Source: an uncultured Oscillospiraceae bacterium
GTDB lineage: Bacteria; Bacillota; Clostridia; Oscillospirales; Oscillospiraceae
Length of the DNA: 33,576 nucleotides
Reading direction: 5' to 3'
Assembly (NCBI GenBank): GCA_947626845.1
Contig: CANQTW010000028.1
Coordinates: forward strand, 1 to 33,576
The notes under the pieces were generated by a model, which ran no database searches, was not told where the DNA came from, and saw nothing but the letters and a program-made list of their open reading frames with translations. Position numbers and translations under genes: made by a program. Every line of letters begins with the position of its first letter. Positions within the stretch are counted from its first letter, which is position 1. Positions 1 to 7,267 of this stretch are shown here, piece after piece.

Positions 1-180
1 GACCTCCGCCACACATTCGCCACCACGGCCCTGCAAAACGGCGTTGATGTCAAGACCGTCTCCACCATGCTGGGACACTACGACGCCGGATTTACCCTCC
101 GCACCTACACCCACGCAACAAGACAAATGCAGGACAAGGCCGCCGAGACGATGGGGAATTTCATGGAGCAGATGATGTGA
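1..180 (+). CDS. Tyrosine recombinase / phage-type integrase, C-terminal fragment (5' end outside window)
   Basis: The first 59 codons are the end of a tyrosine recombinase, an enzyme that cuts and rejoins DNA at attachment sites to integrate or excise mobile elements. The fragment begins in the conserved DLRHTFAT box (the HxxR histidine region), continues with the LGH of the second catalytic histidine motif, and reaches the expected catalytic tyrosine in RTYTH about ten residues later, so the active-site end is intact. The stop is TGA at 178-180, followed by an intrinsic terminator. The gene converges on the 3' end of tRNA-Thr, the usual arrangement for an integrase at one end of an element inserted into a tRNA gene. 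The rest of the element would lie left of the window. Family assignment is firm; element type cannot be judged. Confidence 0.9.
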   Translation, partial: DLRHTFATTALQNGVDVKTVSTMLGHYDAGFTLRTYTHATRQMQDKAAETMGNFMEQMM

Positions 181-190
181 GGATGTACGA

Positions 191-225
191 AAAAGCGCCG
201 GGCGCGTCCTGCCCGGTGCTTTTTG
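191..225 (+). terminator. Intrinsic terminator after integrase
   Basis: A 10-bp stem (194-203 with 211-220, containing CCGGGC/GCCCGG and one G-T pair) is followed by a run of T at 220-224. It lies 13 bases after the integrase stop, as expected for its transcript end. Confidence 0.75.
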
Positions 226-238
226 GTTGCTTCGTGTA

Positions 239-284
239 GTGGGTCAGTGTGTGGGTCTTACGCCTGACCCACACTTTGACCCAC
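239..284. repeat. Nested inverted repeat between integrase and tRNA-Thr
   Basis: Two stacked palindromes: GTGGGTCA (239-246) pairs with TGACCCAC (277-284), and inside it GTGTGGGTC (249-257) pairs with GACCCACAC (266-274). The motif GTGGGTC thus occurs twice in each orientation. It sits between the recombinase gene and the tRNA 3' end, where integrase arm-binding sites are often found. It could also be a second termination hairpin. The structure is seen; the role is inference. Confidence 0.6.
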
Positions 285-307
285 ATCTTTTTGCCCGAAA
301 ACATAAC

Positions 308-343
308 AAAAGTCCCCGAAATCTTACGATTTCGGGGACTTTT
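308..343 (-). terminator. Hairpin ending the tRNA transcript
   Basis: A perfect 16-bp inverted repeat (308-323 with 328-343, core AGTCCCCGAAATC / GATTTCGGGGACT, 4-base loop) abuts the CCA end of tRNA-Thr. On the minus strand it is followed by TTTGTTATG, a passable T-rich tail. It is near-symmetrical and could also act on the plus strand. Confidence 0.7.
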
Positions 344-419
<76 letters not shown>

Positions 420-423
420 AAAC

Positions 424-500
<77 letters not shown>

Positions 501-528
501 GTATCTGCTTCCTTTACGGCGCTCGATT

Positions 529-557
529 ATTTTACCCCATTTAGCCCCCATTGTCAA
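529..557 (-). promoter_or_regulatory. Sigma-A type promoter for the tRNA-Asp/tRNA-Thr operon
   Basis: On the minus strand a perfect TTGACA (552-557), a 17-base spacer and TAAAAT (529-534) lie about 30 bases upstream of tRNA-Asp. The -35 box overlaps the stop codon region of the upstream pseudouridine synthase gene (stop at 554-556). Confidence 0.85.
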
Positions 558-1486
558 TAGAAATTTTTAAAAAATTCCCCGATTTTTATCATATCCTCCC
601 GCCGGATCTCCGCCCGCAGAGAAATCGTCTCCCCGCTCAGCCCCTCCCGAAACGTCAGCCGTCCCGCGTGGAGCAGATGCGCCGTCAGGCCGAGCGCTCC
701 GGCCAGCGCCACGCTTTCCGCGTCTCCGTAAAGCCTGTCGCCCAACACCGGCGCCCCCAGATACGCGCAGTGGACACGTATCTGGTGCGTCCTGCCGGTT
801 TTCAGCCGCAGCCGCACCAGCGATACCTCCGCGCCGCCCACCCTGGCCGTCTCCACCGTCTCGTATTCCGTCACCGCAGGCTTCCCGTCACAGCGCACCA
901 CGCGCCTCTGGCATCCCTCCCGCTCCCGCGCGATGGGCAGCTCGATGACGCCCCGCGCCTCCGGAAGTCTCCCGCGCAGAAAGGCGGTGTACTCCTTCTC
1001 CGCCTCCGGCGCTCTCAGCGCCTCAATAGCCAGATTTTTATAATAGGCGCTTTTCGCGAAGAGCACAACGCCTGACGTATCCCGATCCAGACGGTTCACC
1101 GCATGACAGACGGCGCTGCCGGCGGTGTCCAACAGGTATCCGGCGGCGAAATTGGCCAGAGTCCCTGTGAATTTGCCTTTGGACGGATGGGTCAAAAGCC
1201 CTGCCGGCTTGTTCAGCGCCAACAGGGCTTCATTTTCAAATATCACCTCTACCGGCCCCTGTTCAGGGGGAAAATCCGGCGGCGCCTCCAGCTTCTCCAG
1301 CGCCACGGTGACGGTCTCGCCGGGGACGAGCCGCCTGTCTGTCCACACGGGCGCCCCGTCCACCGCCACGGCCTCCGCCCGCTTGGCGCGCTTTATCTGC
1401 TCCGCGGACAGGCGCAGCTCGTTTTTCAGCACATGATAGACCTTCCGGCCCGCGTCCCGCTCCCCGCAAAGATACGTCAACGTCAT
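554..1486 (-). CDS. RluA-family pseudouridine synthase
   Basis: A 310-residue protein expected to convert specific uridines in rRNA or tRNA to pseudouridine. The first 70 residues look like an S4-type RNA-binding region (a basic IKRAKRAEAVAVDG segment). The catalytic domain follows with NKPAGLLTHP (about 92-101), the active-site block NRLDRDTSG with presumed nucleophile Asp134, and LKTGRTHQIRVH near residue 230. Many family members have His where this protein has Asn131, a tolerated difference. The start is ATG at 1486, overlapping the murF stop by four bases (ATGA), so the two are probably translationally coupled. Which uridine it modifies cannot be read from sequence. Confidence 0.92.
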   Translation of the reverse strand: MTLTYLCGERDAGRKVYHVLKNELRLSAEQIKRAKRAEAVAVDGAPVWTDRRLVPGETVTVALEKLEAPPDFPPEQGPVEVIFENEALLALNKPAGLLTHPSKGKFTGTLANFAAGYLLDTAGSAVCHAVNRLDRDTSGVVLFAKSAYYKNLAIEALRAPEAEKEYTAFLRGRLPEARGVIELPIAREREGCQRRVVRCDGKPAVTEYETVETARVGGAEVSLVRLRLKTGRTHQIRVHCAYLGAPVLGDRLYGDAESVALAGALGLTAHLLHAGRLTFREGLSGETISLRAEIRREDMIKIGEFFKNFY

Positions 1487-2868
1487 TTCAGTGCCTTCAG
1501 AAGCTTCACGATCTCATAAAACTCCATACTGTGGCTGGCTTTGACAAGTACAACGTCGCCGCGCCCCACCGTCTCGGCGACATCCTGGGTAAAGTCCTCC
1601 CGGCGCAGATAATACCGGGCCTTTTTCCCGCCCGCGGCCAGATAGGCGTCATAGATGTTCTTGGCGTCCTCGCCGATGCACACCAGTGAGTCGATGCCGC
1701 ATTCGGCGGCCAGCTTGCCCATCAGGTAGTGCAGGTGCGCCGAGTCCGCGCCCAGCTCCTTCATGTCCCCCAAAACCGCCACACGCTTGCCGTGATCGCC
1801 GCTCAGCGCACGGATGGAACTCAGGGAACGTATGGCCGCCGCCATGGAGTTGGGGTTGGCGTTGTAGCAGTCGTCGATGAGGGTGATATACCCTGTGTCC
1901 GTGACGCTGGCCCTGCCGCCCACAGGCCGGTAATCGGCGATGCCGCGCAAAATCTCCTCGCCGGTGTCGCCCAGGATATAGCCCACCGCCGCCGCGGCCA
2001 GAGCGCCGTAGACGATGTGGCTCCCAAAGGCCGGGATCATGGTGAAAATCCGGTCATCGGCAAAGCAGATGTCGCAGGAGACGCCCTCCAGGCCCAGATT
2101 CTCCACGTTCTCCGCCCGCACGTCGTTCCAGGGCCCCGCGCCGTACAAAATCTTTCTGGTGCCGGTGTCCAAATCCCGCAGCATCTCGTCATCGCCGTTC
2201 AACACAGCCACGGCGTTGGACTCCATGAATTCAAAGACCTCGCTCTTGGCCTTCAAAACACCCTGCAGGTCGCCTAACTTCTCCAGGTGGCAGTAGCCGA
2301 TGGAGGTCACCACGCAGATATCCGGCCGCACGATGGCCGCCAGGCGGCGCATCTCGCCGAAATCGGAAATGCCCATCTCAACCACCGCCGCCTCATGCTC
2401 CTCCCGGAGCTTCAGGATGGTCAGCGGCACCCCCAGCTCGTTGTTGTAGTTCTCCGGAGTCTTCAGGGTCAGGAAATGCCGGGACAGTACCCTGGCCGTC
2501 AGCTCCTTGGCCGTGGTCTTGCCCACGCTGCCCACGATGCCCACCACGGGGATCTTGAAGAGCCTCCGGTAATAGGCCGCCAGGTCCCGCAGCGCTTTGC
2601 GGGTGTTGGCCACGCGGATGTAGGGGACGGTGGTCAGCTCCTCCTCGGCAAGGCACAGCTTGGCGCCGCGCTCCTCCACCGCCTGCAGGGCAAAGCTGTG
2701 GCCGTCGAAGCGTTCCCCCTTGATGCACACAAAGAGGCCGTCCGGCTCCACCTCCCGGCTGTCGATGGAGACGGAGGCGATCCTGTCGTTGCGCAGGGAG
2801 CGCGGTCCGATGTACCTTCCGCCCACCACCTCCGCGATCTTCTCAACGGTAAGGGATTTTAAACTCAT
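1483..2868 (-). CDS. murF: UDP-N-acetylmuramoyl-tripeptide--D-alanyl-D-alanine ligase
   Basis: MurF adds the D-Ala-D-Ala dipeptide to the UDP-MurNAc-tripeptide in the last cytoplasmic step of peptidoglycan precursor synthesis, using ATP. The 461 residues match the family length. Visible motifs are the N-terminal substrate domain with SIDSREV (about 34-40), the P-loop GSVGKTT at 113-119, the MurF-typical TPENYNNELGVPLT, and the late DDCYNANP block of Mur ligases. The start is ATG at 2868 with AGGAGG eight bases upstream. It overlaps the pseudouridine synthase gene by four bases. The D-Ala-D-Ala ligase that makes its substrate is encoded upstream on the same strand, separated by the composite repeat region. 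Confidence 0.96.
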   Translation of the reverse strand: MSLKSLTVEKIAEVVGGRYIGPRSLRNDRIASVSIDSREVEPDGLFVCIKGERFDGHSFALQAVEERGAKLCLAEEELTTVPYIRVANTRKALRDLAAYYRRLFKIPVVGIVGSVGKTTAKELTARVLSRHFLTLKTPENYNNELGVPLTILKLREEHEAAVVEMGISDFGEMRRLAAIVRPDICVVTSIGYCHLEKLGDLQGVLKAKSEVFEFMESNAVAVLNGDDEMLRDLDTGTRKILYGAGPWNDVRAENVENLGLEGVSCDICFADDRIFTMIPAFGSHIVYGALAAAAVGYILGDTGEEILRGIADYRPVGGRASVTDTGYITLIDDCYNANPNSMAAAIRSLSSIRALSGDHGKRVAVLGDMKELGADSAHLHYLMGKLAAECGIDSLVCIGEDAKNIYDAYLAAGGKKARYYLRREDFTQDVAETVGRGDVVLVKASHSMEFYEIVKLLKALK

Positions 2869-2883
2869 TGCTTTGCCCTCCTA

Positions 2884-3453
2884 AAAACAAGTTTCCGGCA
2901 AACCCGCCGGCCGGGGGGTGCCCGCCTGCCAGGCGGGCGGGGGGTCAGCTTTTTCTCTTTTGTTGGACACAAAAAAGAGAAAAGCGTCAGATGAAATTCG
3001 ACGGTACGGCGTGGGGGTGTTCCCCCGTGGGCCGCCGTGGGCGGCGGCCCGTACGGCGTTGAAATTTAATTTCCAGGAATTCGGCGGGCGGGTTTAGAAC
3101 CCGCCCCTACTCGTCGTCGCGGAAGTCGCGATACCTCGCCGCCACGGAAAGCGTGACGGCTCAGTCGCAGACTTCGCTCCTCCTCTCCCCACCGAACTAT
3201 CGTTCGGCGGGGGCCCCATCCCTACGGGATGCCTTCCCGCGGGCGCTCCCTGGGGGGAATCCAGATGGGGGGCTCGCAAGCCCCCCTCTGGTCGTTTCAA
3301 GGGGGTGTCCAGAGGGGGGAAATCGAAATCCCCCCTCTGGTTTCTTTTTCCCTTTTGTTACTTTTCCCTTTTTGGAAAACCAAAAAGGGAAAAGTAAATT
3401 CCCCCTCCGCCCTATAAGGGCGGCAACCTTACAACCCCCCGCCGGGTCAAGGC
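2884..3453. repeat. Composite hairpin repeat, copy A (murF-ddl intergenic region)
   Basis: No gene is visible between murF and ddl; the interval is a chain of palindromes. In order: GCCCGCC/GGCGGGC (about 2923-2940); an arm pair CTTTTTCTCTTTT / AAAAAGAGAAAAG (about 2950-2985); GGGCCGCC/GGCGGCCC (3029-3050); GGCGGGTT/AACCCGCC (about 3085-3105); CCCC-CCGAAC/GTTCGG-GGGG (3187-3212); a stem at 3261-3291; CCAGAGGGGG/CCCCCTCTGG (3309-3340); an 18-bp perfect stem (3358-3375 with 3380-3397, 4-base loop); and CCGCCCTATAAGGGCGG (3407-3423). The tail CCCCGCCGGGTCAAGGC overlaps the ddl stop codon. The part from 3241 to 3453 is colinear with 9340-9581. Confidence 0.85.
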
Positions 3454-4487
3454 GCAAACCTTCTCAACGACTCCTCAACGATCCTCTCGCAAAGCTCGTT
3501 GTAGCCGATACCGGCCACGCGGGCCTCCTTGGGCAGGAGGCTGACCGGGGCCATGCCGGGCAGGGTATTGGCCTCCAGGCACCAGATCCGGCCCTCCCCG
3601 TCCACGATGAAGTCCATGCGGGCGTAGACCTCCAGCCCCAGGGCCTCGTAGACCCTTACCGCCGTCTCCCGCAGCTGTCTGTCCAGCGCTTCCGGCAGGC
3701 CGGGGATGGGGCAGATCTCGTCGGTGGCCCCGTCCTGATACTTGTTTTTGTAGTCGAAAAATCCCGTCTTGGGCACGATCTCGATGGGCGGCAGGGCCTC
3801 CCCCGCCAAAACGCCTACGTCGATCTCCCGTCCCTTTATGTACCGCTCCACCAGAAGCTCGTCGGCATAGGCGAAGCCCAGCCCCAGAGCGTCGGCGTAC
3901 TCCTGCTCGGTGTGGGCGATGGAGGTGCCCACGGAGGAGCCGCCGGAACGGGGCTTTACCACGCAGGGCAAAAAGGGCGCGGGGGCATGGGCGGCGGCCC
4001 GCGTGATGTTGACGCCCTCCGCCACGAGGATACCGGCGGCGGCCATCAGCCGCTTGGCCGTCTCCTTGTCCATGGCGCAGGCGGAGCCCAAATGGCCCGA
4101 TCCGGTGTATTTGATCCCGGCGATGTCGAACATGGCCTGCAGCCGTCCGTCCTCGCCGTCGGCCCCGTGAAGGCCCAGGAACACCAGATCGGCGGCCCGA
4201 CACACTTCGATAAGATTATCGCCCACTCTCGCGTCGTTTTTCTGCTTTCTGGAGGCCTTGACCGCCTCCAGGTCGGGCACCTGGGCGGATATCTCCGCCG
4301 CGCCTCCGCCGATGGGCTTTTCAAATATCTCATGGGGGTCCGAATACGCCCCGGTGTAGCCGAAAAAAGCGTCGATAAGCACCGTCCGGTGCCCATTCTC
4401 CCTGAGGGCCCTGGCGATCATCGCCCCGCTCTTCAGCGACACGTCCCGCTCCAGGGATAGCCCTCCGCAAAGCACAATAATGTCCAA
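3447..4487 (-). CDS. ddl: D-alanine--D-alanine ligase
   Basis: Ddl joins two D-alanines with ATP to make the dipeptide used by MurF. It is an ATP-grasp enzyme of 346 residues with the N-terminal GGLSLERDVSLKSG loop, a central LGLHGADGEDG motif, the ATP-binding CVVKPRSGGSSVGTS segment, and the C-terminal ARMDFIVDGEG and LEANTLPGM that hold the metal ligands. I chose TTG at 4487: a GGAGG lies at 4496-4500 with eight bases of spacing, and the protein then begins at the conserved DIIVLCGG strand. An in-frame ATG at 4523 would add twelve non-conserved residues, but it lies in a promoter -10 region. The stop lies inside the conserved tail of repeat copy A. Confidence 0.95.
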   Translation of the reverse strand: MDIIVLCGGLSLERDVSLKSGAMIARALRENGHRTVLIDAFFGYTGAYSDPHEIFEKPIGGGAAEISAQVPDLEAVKASRKQKNDARVGDNLIEVCRAADLVFLGLHGADGEDGRLQAMFDIAGIKYTGSGHLGSACAMDKETAKRLMAAAGILVAEGVNITRAAAHAPAPFLPCVVKPRSGGSSVGTSIAHTEQEYADALGLGFAYADELLVERYIKGREIDVGVLAGEALPPIEIVPKTGFFDYKNKYQDGATDEICPIPGLPEALDRQLRETAVRVYEALGLEVYARMDFIVDGEGRIWCLEANTLPGMAPVSLLPKEARVAGIGYNELCERIVEESLRRFAP

Positions 4488-4528
4488 AATACCCGCCTCC
4501 CGGTCAAGTCTATACCAATTCATTATAC

Positions 4529-4557
4529 ATTATACTACAAACAGGCGGGGGATACAA
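4529..4557 (-). promoter_or_regulatory. Promoter for ddl
   Basis: On the minus strand TTGTAT (4552-4557), a 17-base spacer and perfect TATAAT (4529-4534). A second TATAAT follows directly at 4522-4527. Transcription would start near 4521, just upstream of the GGAGG and TTG start of ddl. Confidence 0.75.
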
Positions 4558-4570
4558 CAAAAAATTTCTT

Positions 4571-4651
4571 ATACTAATATCTATTTAAAAGGAGACACCG
4601 AGCGGCAAAAAAGACCGTCGCGAATGTCTTGCTTTAATAGGGTATTAGTAT
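4571..4651. repeat. 81-bp imperfect palindrome between pflX-like gene and ddl promoter
   Basis: The ends are perfect inverted repeats ATACTAATA (4571-4579) and TATTAGTAT (4643-4651). The inner arms stay similar over about 27 bases (TATTTAAAAG.. AGACA against its partner). On the minus strand the centre contains AAGAC..GTCTT followed by six T (4607-4612), which could end the transcript of the radical SAM gene. The element is visibly AT-richer than its surroundings. It could be a terminator or a MITE-like insertion. Confidence 0.6.
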
Positions 4652-5538
4652 CACACCCCCGTCAGATCAAAATCCGGAGTGTACTCCTCCTTCGCGGAGG
4701 AAAGCTCCTGATAAAACCCGTCCTCGATGCCGCTCCGCTCCATAAAGGCCACCGCCGCGTCATACTCCTCCCGCGTCAGCCGCCGGTTGATTTCCGGGTA
4801 CTCGCCGGCCCGCCCCATGGGGGTGTACTGGCTCATGAGGGAGAACAGCACCTCCCCCGGCCCAAAGGTCTCCGCCACCCAGCGGATCACGGCCTTCGTA
4901 TTGTCAAGAGCGCGGGGCAAAACAAGATGGCGGATGATGACGCCGGACTTCAAAAGGCCGTCCTCCCTCAGGCGGTACGGCCCCACCTGGCGGACCATCT
5001 CCAAAATCGCCCTTTTCGCGGTCTCCGGGTAGTCCGGCGCGGCGGAGTATTTTTCCGCCAGGGCGGGGTCCGCGTATTTCATATCCGGAAGGTAGACCTG
5101 CACCTTCCCCTGAAGGCTTTTCAAGGCCTCCACCGACTCGTAGGCCGAGGAGTTCCACACCACCGGCACCGGCAGAGGCTCACGGAGCGACGCGAGCACC
5201 GCCGGCAAAAAATGCGTTCCCGTCACCAGGTTTATGTTGTGGACGCCCTGTCCGATCAGTTCAAAATAGATTTCCCGCAGCCGCTCCGGACTCACCGGCT
5301 TCCCCACCTTTCCGGTGGAGATGACCGCGTTCTGGCAGTAGACGCACCGCAGGTTGCACCCGGAGAAAAAGACGGCCCCGCTTCCCCGCTCCCCGGAGAT
5401 GGGCGGCTCCTCCCACATATGGGGCGCGGCGCGGGCCACGCGCGCGGTCAGCCCCTCGCCGCAAAAGCCCTCCCCGGCGTCCGGCAGCCGCTCCGCGCCG
5501 CACTTTCTGGGACAAAGGTCACAATAAAACGCCAACAT
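4651..5538 (-). CDS. Radical SAM protein, PflX / pyruvate formate-lyase-activating-enzyme-like
   Basis: A 295-residue radical SAM protein of the COG1313 (PflX-like) type. The N-terminus carries CDLCPRKC (Cys6, Cys9, Cys13), a cysteine group typical of this subfamily. It is followed by the cluster-binding CNLRCVYC (Cys61, Cys65, Cys68), which would hold a 4Fe-4S cluster and cleave S-adenosylmethionine. The substrate is unknown; family members are often annotated as glycyl-radical-enzyme activators, but no glycyl radical enzyme is nearby. I prefer ATG at 5538, preceded by GGAAGG at good spacing, over the GTG two codons earlier. It reads away from the dehydrogenase gene and shares a short divergent promoter region with it. 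Confidence 0.88.
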   Translation of the reverse strand: MLAFYCDLCPRKCGAERLPDAGEGFCGEGLTARVARAAPHMWEEPPISGERGSGAVFFSGCNLRCVYCQNAVISTGKVGKPVSPERLREIYFELIGQGVHNINLVTGTHFLPAVLASLREPLPVPVVWNSSAYESVEALKSLQGKVQVYLPDMKYADPALAEKYSAAPDYPETAKRAILEMVRQVGPYRLREDGLLKSGVIIRHLVLPRALDNTKAVIRWVAETFGPGEVLFSLMSQYTPMGRAGEYPEINRRLTREEYDAAVAFMERSGIEDGFYQELSSAKEEYTPDFDLTGV

Positions 5539-5553
5539 TCGCACCTTCCGTAA

Positions 5554-5581
5554 TTGACATTTTGCGCTTTAGGACTATAAT
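5554..5581 (+). promoter_or_regulatory. Promoter for the D-2-hydroxyacid dehydrogenase gene
   Basis: Perfect TTGACA (5554-5559), a 16-base spacer and perfect TATAAT (5576-5581). An AAGGAGG follows at 5604-5610, six bases before the ATG at 5617. This is among the strongest consensus matches in the window. Confidence 0.85.
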
Positions 5582-5616
5582 AAAATATTGAATGAAATCT
5601 GTCAAGGAGGTTTGAC

Positions 5617-6588
5617 ATGAAGACAGTGGTTCTTGACGCTCATACCGAAAATCCCGGCGACCTGAGCTGGGCCGGCTTTGAGGAACTGGGCCAGCTGACC
5701 ATATATGACCGGACGCCCAAATTTGATGACGCGGAGATCATCCGCCGCATCGGGGACGCGGACGTTGTCATCACCAACAAGACCCCTGTGCGCGCCGCCG
5801 TCCTGGACGCCTGCCCGCGCGTCAAGTACGTGGGTCTTCTCTCCACCGGCACCGACGTGTGCGACTGCGCCCATGCCGCCGCCCGCGGCATCCCGGTGAG
5901 CAACATCCCCGCCTACTCCACGCAGGCCGTGGCCCAGCACGCCATCGCCCTCTTGCTGGAGATTTGCTCCAAGGTGGGCGTCCACTCCCAGGCTGTCCAC
6001 GCCGGGGACTGGCAGCTGTGCGAGGACTTCTGCTTTTGGGAGGCGCCCCTCATGGAGCTGGCCGGCCTGACCTTCGGCGTCATCGGCTTCGGCCAGATCG
6101 GCAGGGCCGCGGGGCGGATCGCCCGTGCCCTGGGGATGCGCGTCCTGGCCACAGGCAGCCGCGAGACGGAGGAGGGTCGGGAGATCGGGACATATGTGGA
6201 GCTGGACGACCTGCTTCGGGAATCCGACGTCGTGTCCCTCCACTGTCCCCTGAAGGACGAGACGCGCAGGCTCATCAACAAGGATACCATCGCCAAAATG
6301 AAGGACGGCGCCATCCTCATCAATACGGGCCGCGGCGGGCTTGTAGACGAGGACGCCCTGGCGGAGGCCCTGAAGTCCGGCAAGCTCTACGCCGCCGGCG
6401 TGGACGTGGTGTCCGTGGAGCCCATCCTGCCGGAAAACCCGCTTTTAGGGTGCGCCAACTGCTTCATCACCCCCCACGTGGCCTGGACGCCCAAAACCTG
6501 CCGCCAGCGGGTCATGGACATCGCCGTGAGAAATCTGCGCGCGTTCATCGAGGGCCACCCGGAGAATGTGGTCAACGGGGTGAGGTAA
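5617..6588 (+). CDS. D-2-hydroxyacid dehydrogenase (glycerate dehydrogenase-like)
   Basis: A 323-residue NAD(P)-dependent oxidoreductase interconverting a 2-ketoacid and a D-2-hydroxyacid. The Rossmann loop GFGQIG is at 157-162. The catalytic triad of the family is present: Arg239 in NTGRGG, Glu268 in VSVEP, and His287 in ITPHVAWT. The signature block from LHCPLKDETRRLI to KMKDGAILIN is intact. The closest recognisable type is HprA-like glycerate (hydroxypyruvate) dehydrogenase, but the substrate cannot be fixed from motifs. It is a single gene with its own strong promoter. The 116 bases to the next gene hold no clear terminator beyond a weak TCCGCGCGGA palindrome. Confidence 0.92.
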   Translation: MKTVVLDAHTENPGDLSWAGFEELGQLTIYDRTPKFDDAEIIRRIGDADVVITNKTPVRAAVLDACPRVKYVGLLSTGTDVCDCAHAAARGIPVSNIPAYSTQAVAQHAIALLLEICSKVGVHSQAVHAGDWQLCEDFCFWEAPLMELAGLTFGVIGFGQIGRAAGRIARALGMRVLATGSRETEEGREIGTYVELDDLLRESDVVSLHCPLKDETRRLINKDTIAKMKDGAILINTGRGGLVDEDALAEALKSGKLYAAGVDVVSVEPILPENPLLGCANCFITPHVAWTPKTCRQRVMDIAVRNLRAFIEGHPENVVNGVR

Positions 6589-6704
6589 GCCGCCCGCCTC
6601 CGCGCGGACTTTTCCGCAAATCCCGTATCCTTTCAAAAATTTTTTCTTTTCCACGCAATAAAATCCCTTTCCCGCGCATTACTTCATCGACAGGAGTGAG
6701 AAAC

Positions 6705-7262
6705 ATGGAGGATCTGGTCAAGGACCCCGACGCCGGGGCGGCTGAACTTGAGCGGCTGCTTCTGAACGTCGGGGCGGGCGACAAGGACTCCTTCGGAGAG
6801 CTTTATACCCGCACTCACGCGGCGGTCTACGCCCTGGCGCTGTCCATACTGTCCAACGCCCACGACGCCGAGGAGGCCGCCCACGACGCCTATCTGCGCG
6901 TCTGGGATTACGCCTCCTCCTACAGGGCCAAGGGCTCGCCCATGGCCTGGCTCATGGCGGTGACGCGGAATCTCTGCCTCATGGAGCTGCGGCGCAAAAA
7001 GCGGCAGAAGGAGCTTTCCGAGGACGAGTGGAACGCCATCCCCGCCGAGGCCCGCGGCCTGGAGACGGAGGAACGGGCCCTTCTCCAGTGGGCGCTGGGT
7101 TCCCTGGACCCCGCCTCCCGCCAGATCGTCCTTCTCCACGCCGTCGCCGGGCTGAAGCACAGGGAGATTGCCCGTCTCCTGGGCCTCCCCCAGAACACGG
7201 TCCTGTCGAAATACAGCCGCGCCATCGGAAAAATGCGCGCGGGACTTGAGAAAGGAGAGTGA
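6705..7262 (+). CDS. RNA polymerase sigma factor, ECF type
   Basis: A 185-residue two-domain sigma factor. Region 2 spans about residues 24-92, with the helix YALALSILSNAHDAEEAAHD and the basic ELRRKKR end. Region 4 spans about 128-180, with the helix-turn-helix LKHREIARLLGLPQNTVLS. The start is ATG at 6705 with AGGAG eight bases upstream; the open frame continues far upstream only as an overlapping shadow of the dehydrogenase gene. It lies five bases before a membrane anti-sigma gene, so this is a sigma/anti-sigma pair likely responding to an envelope or extracellular signal. I could not identify its own promoter. Confidence 0.93.
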   Translation: MEDLVKDPDAGAAELERLLLNVGAGDKDSFGELYTRTHAAVYALALSILSNAHDAEEAAHDAYLRVWDYASSYRAKGSPMAWLMAVTRNLCLMELRRKKRQKELSEDEWNAIPAEARGLETEERALLQWALGSLDPASRQIVLLHAVAGLKHREIARLLGLPQNTVLSKYSRAIGKMRAGLEKGE

Positions 7263-7267
7263 GCCCC

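Noticed and set aside
2884..3446. CRISPR array or attC-like array
   Set aside because: The palindromes are of different sequence and spacing, without a constant repeat and unique spacers, and no cas or integron integrase genes are nearby.
5859..6704. Upstream extension of the sigma factor frame over the dehydrogenase gene
   Set aside because: It is Arg/Pro/Gly-rich out-of-frame reading of the dehydrogenase gene; ATG 6705 has a ribosome site and begins the recognisable sigma domain.
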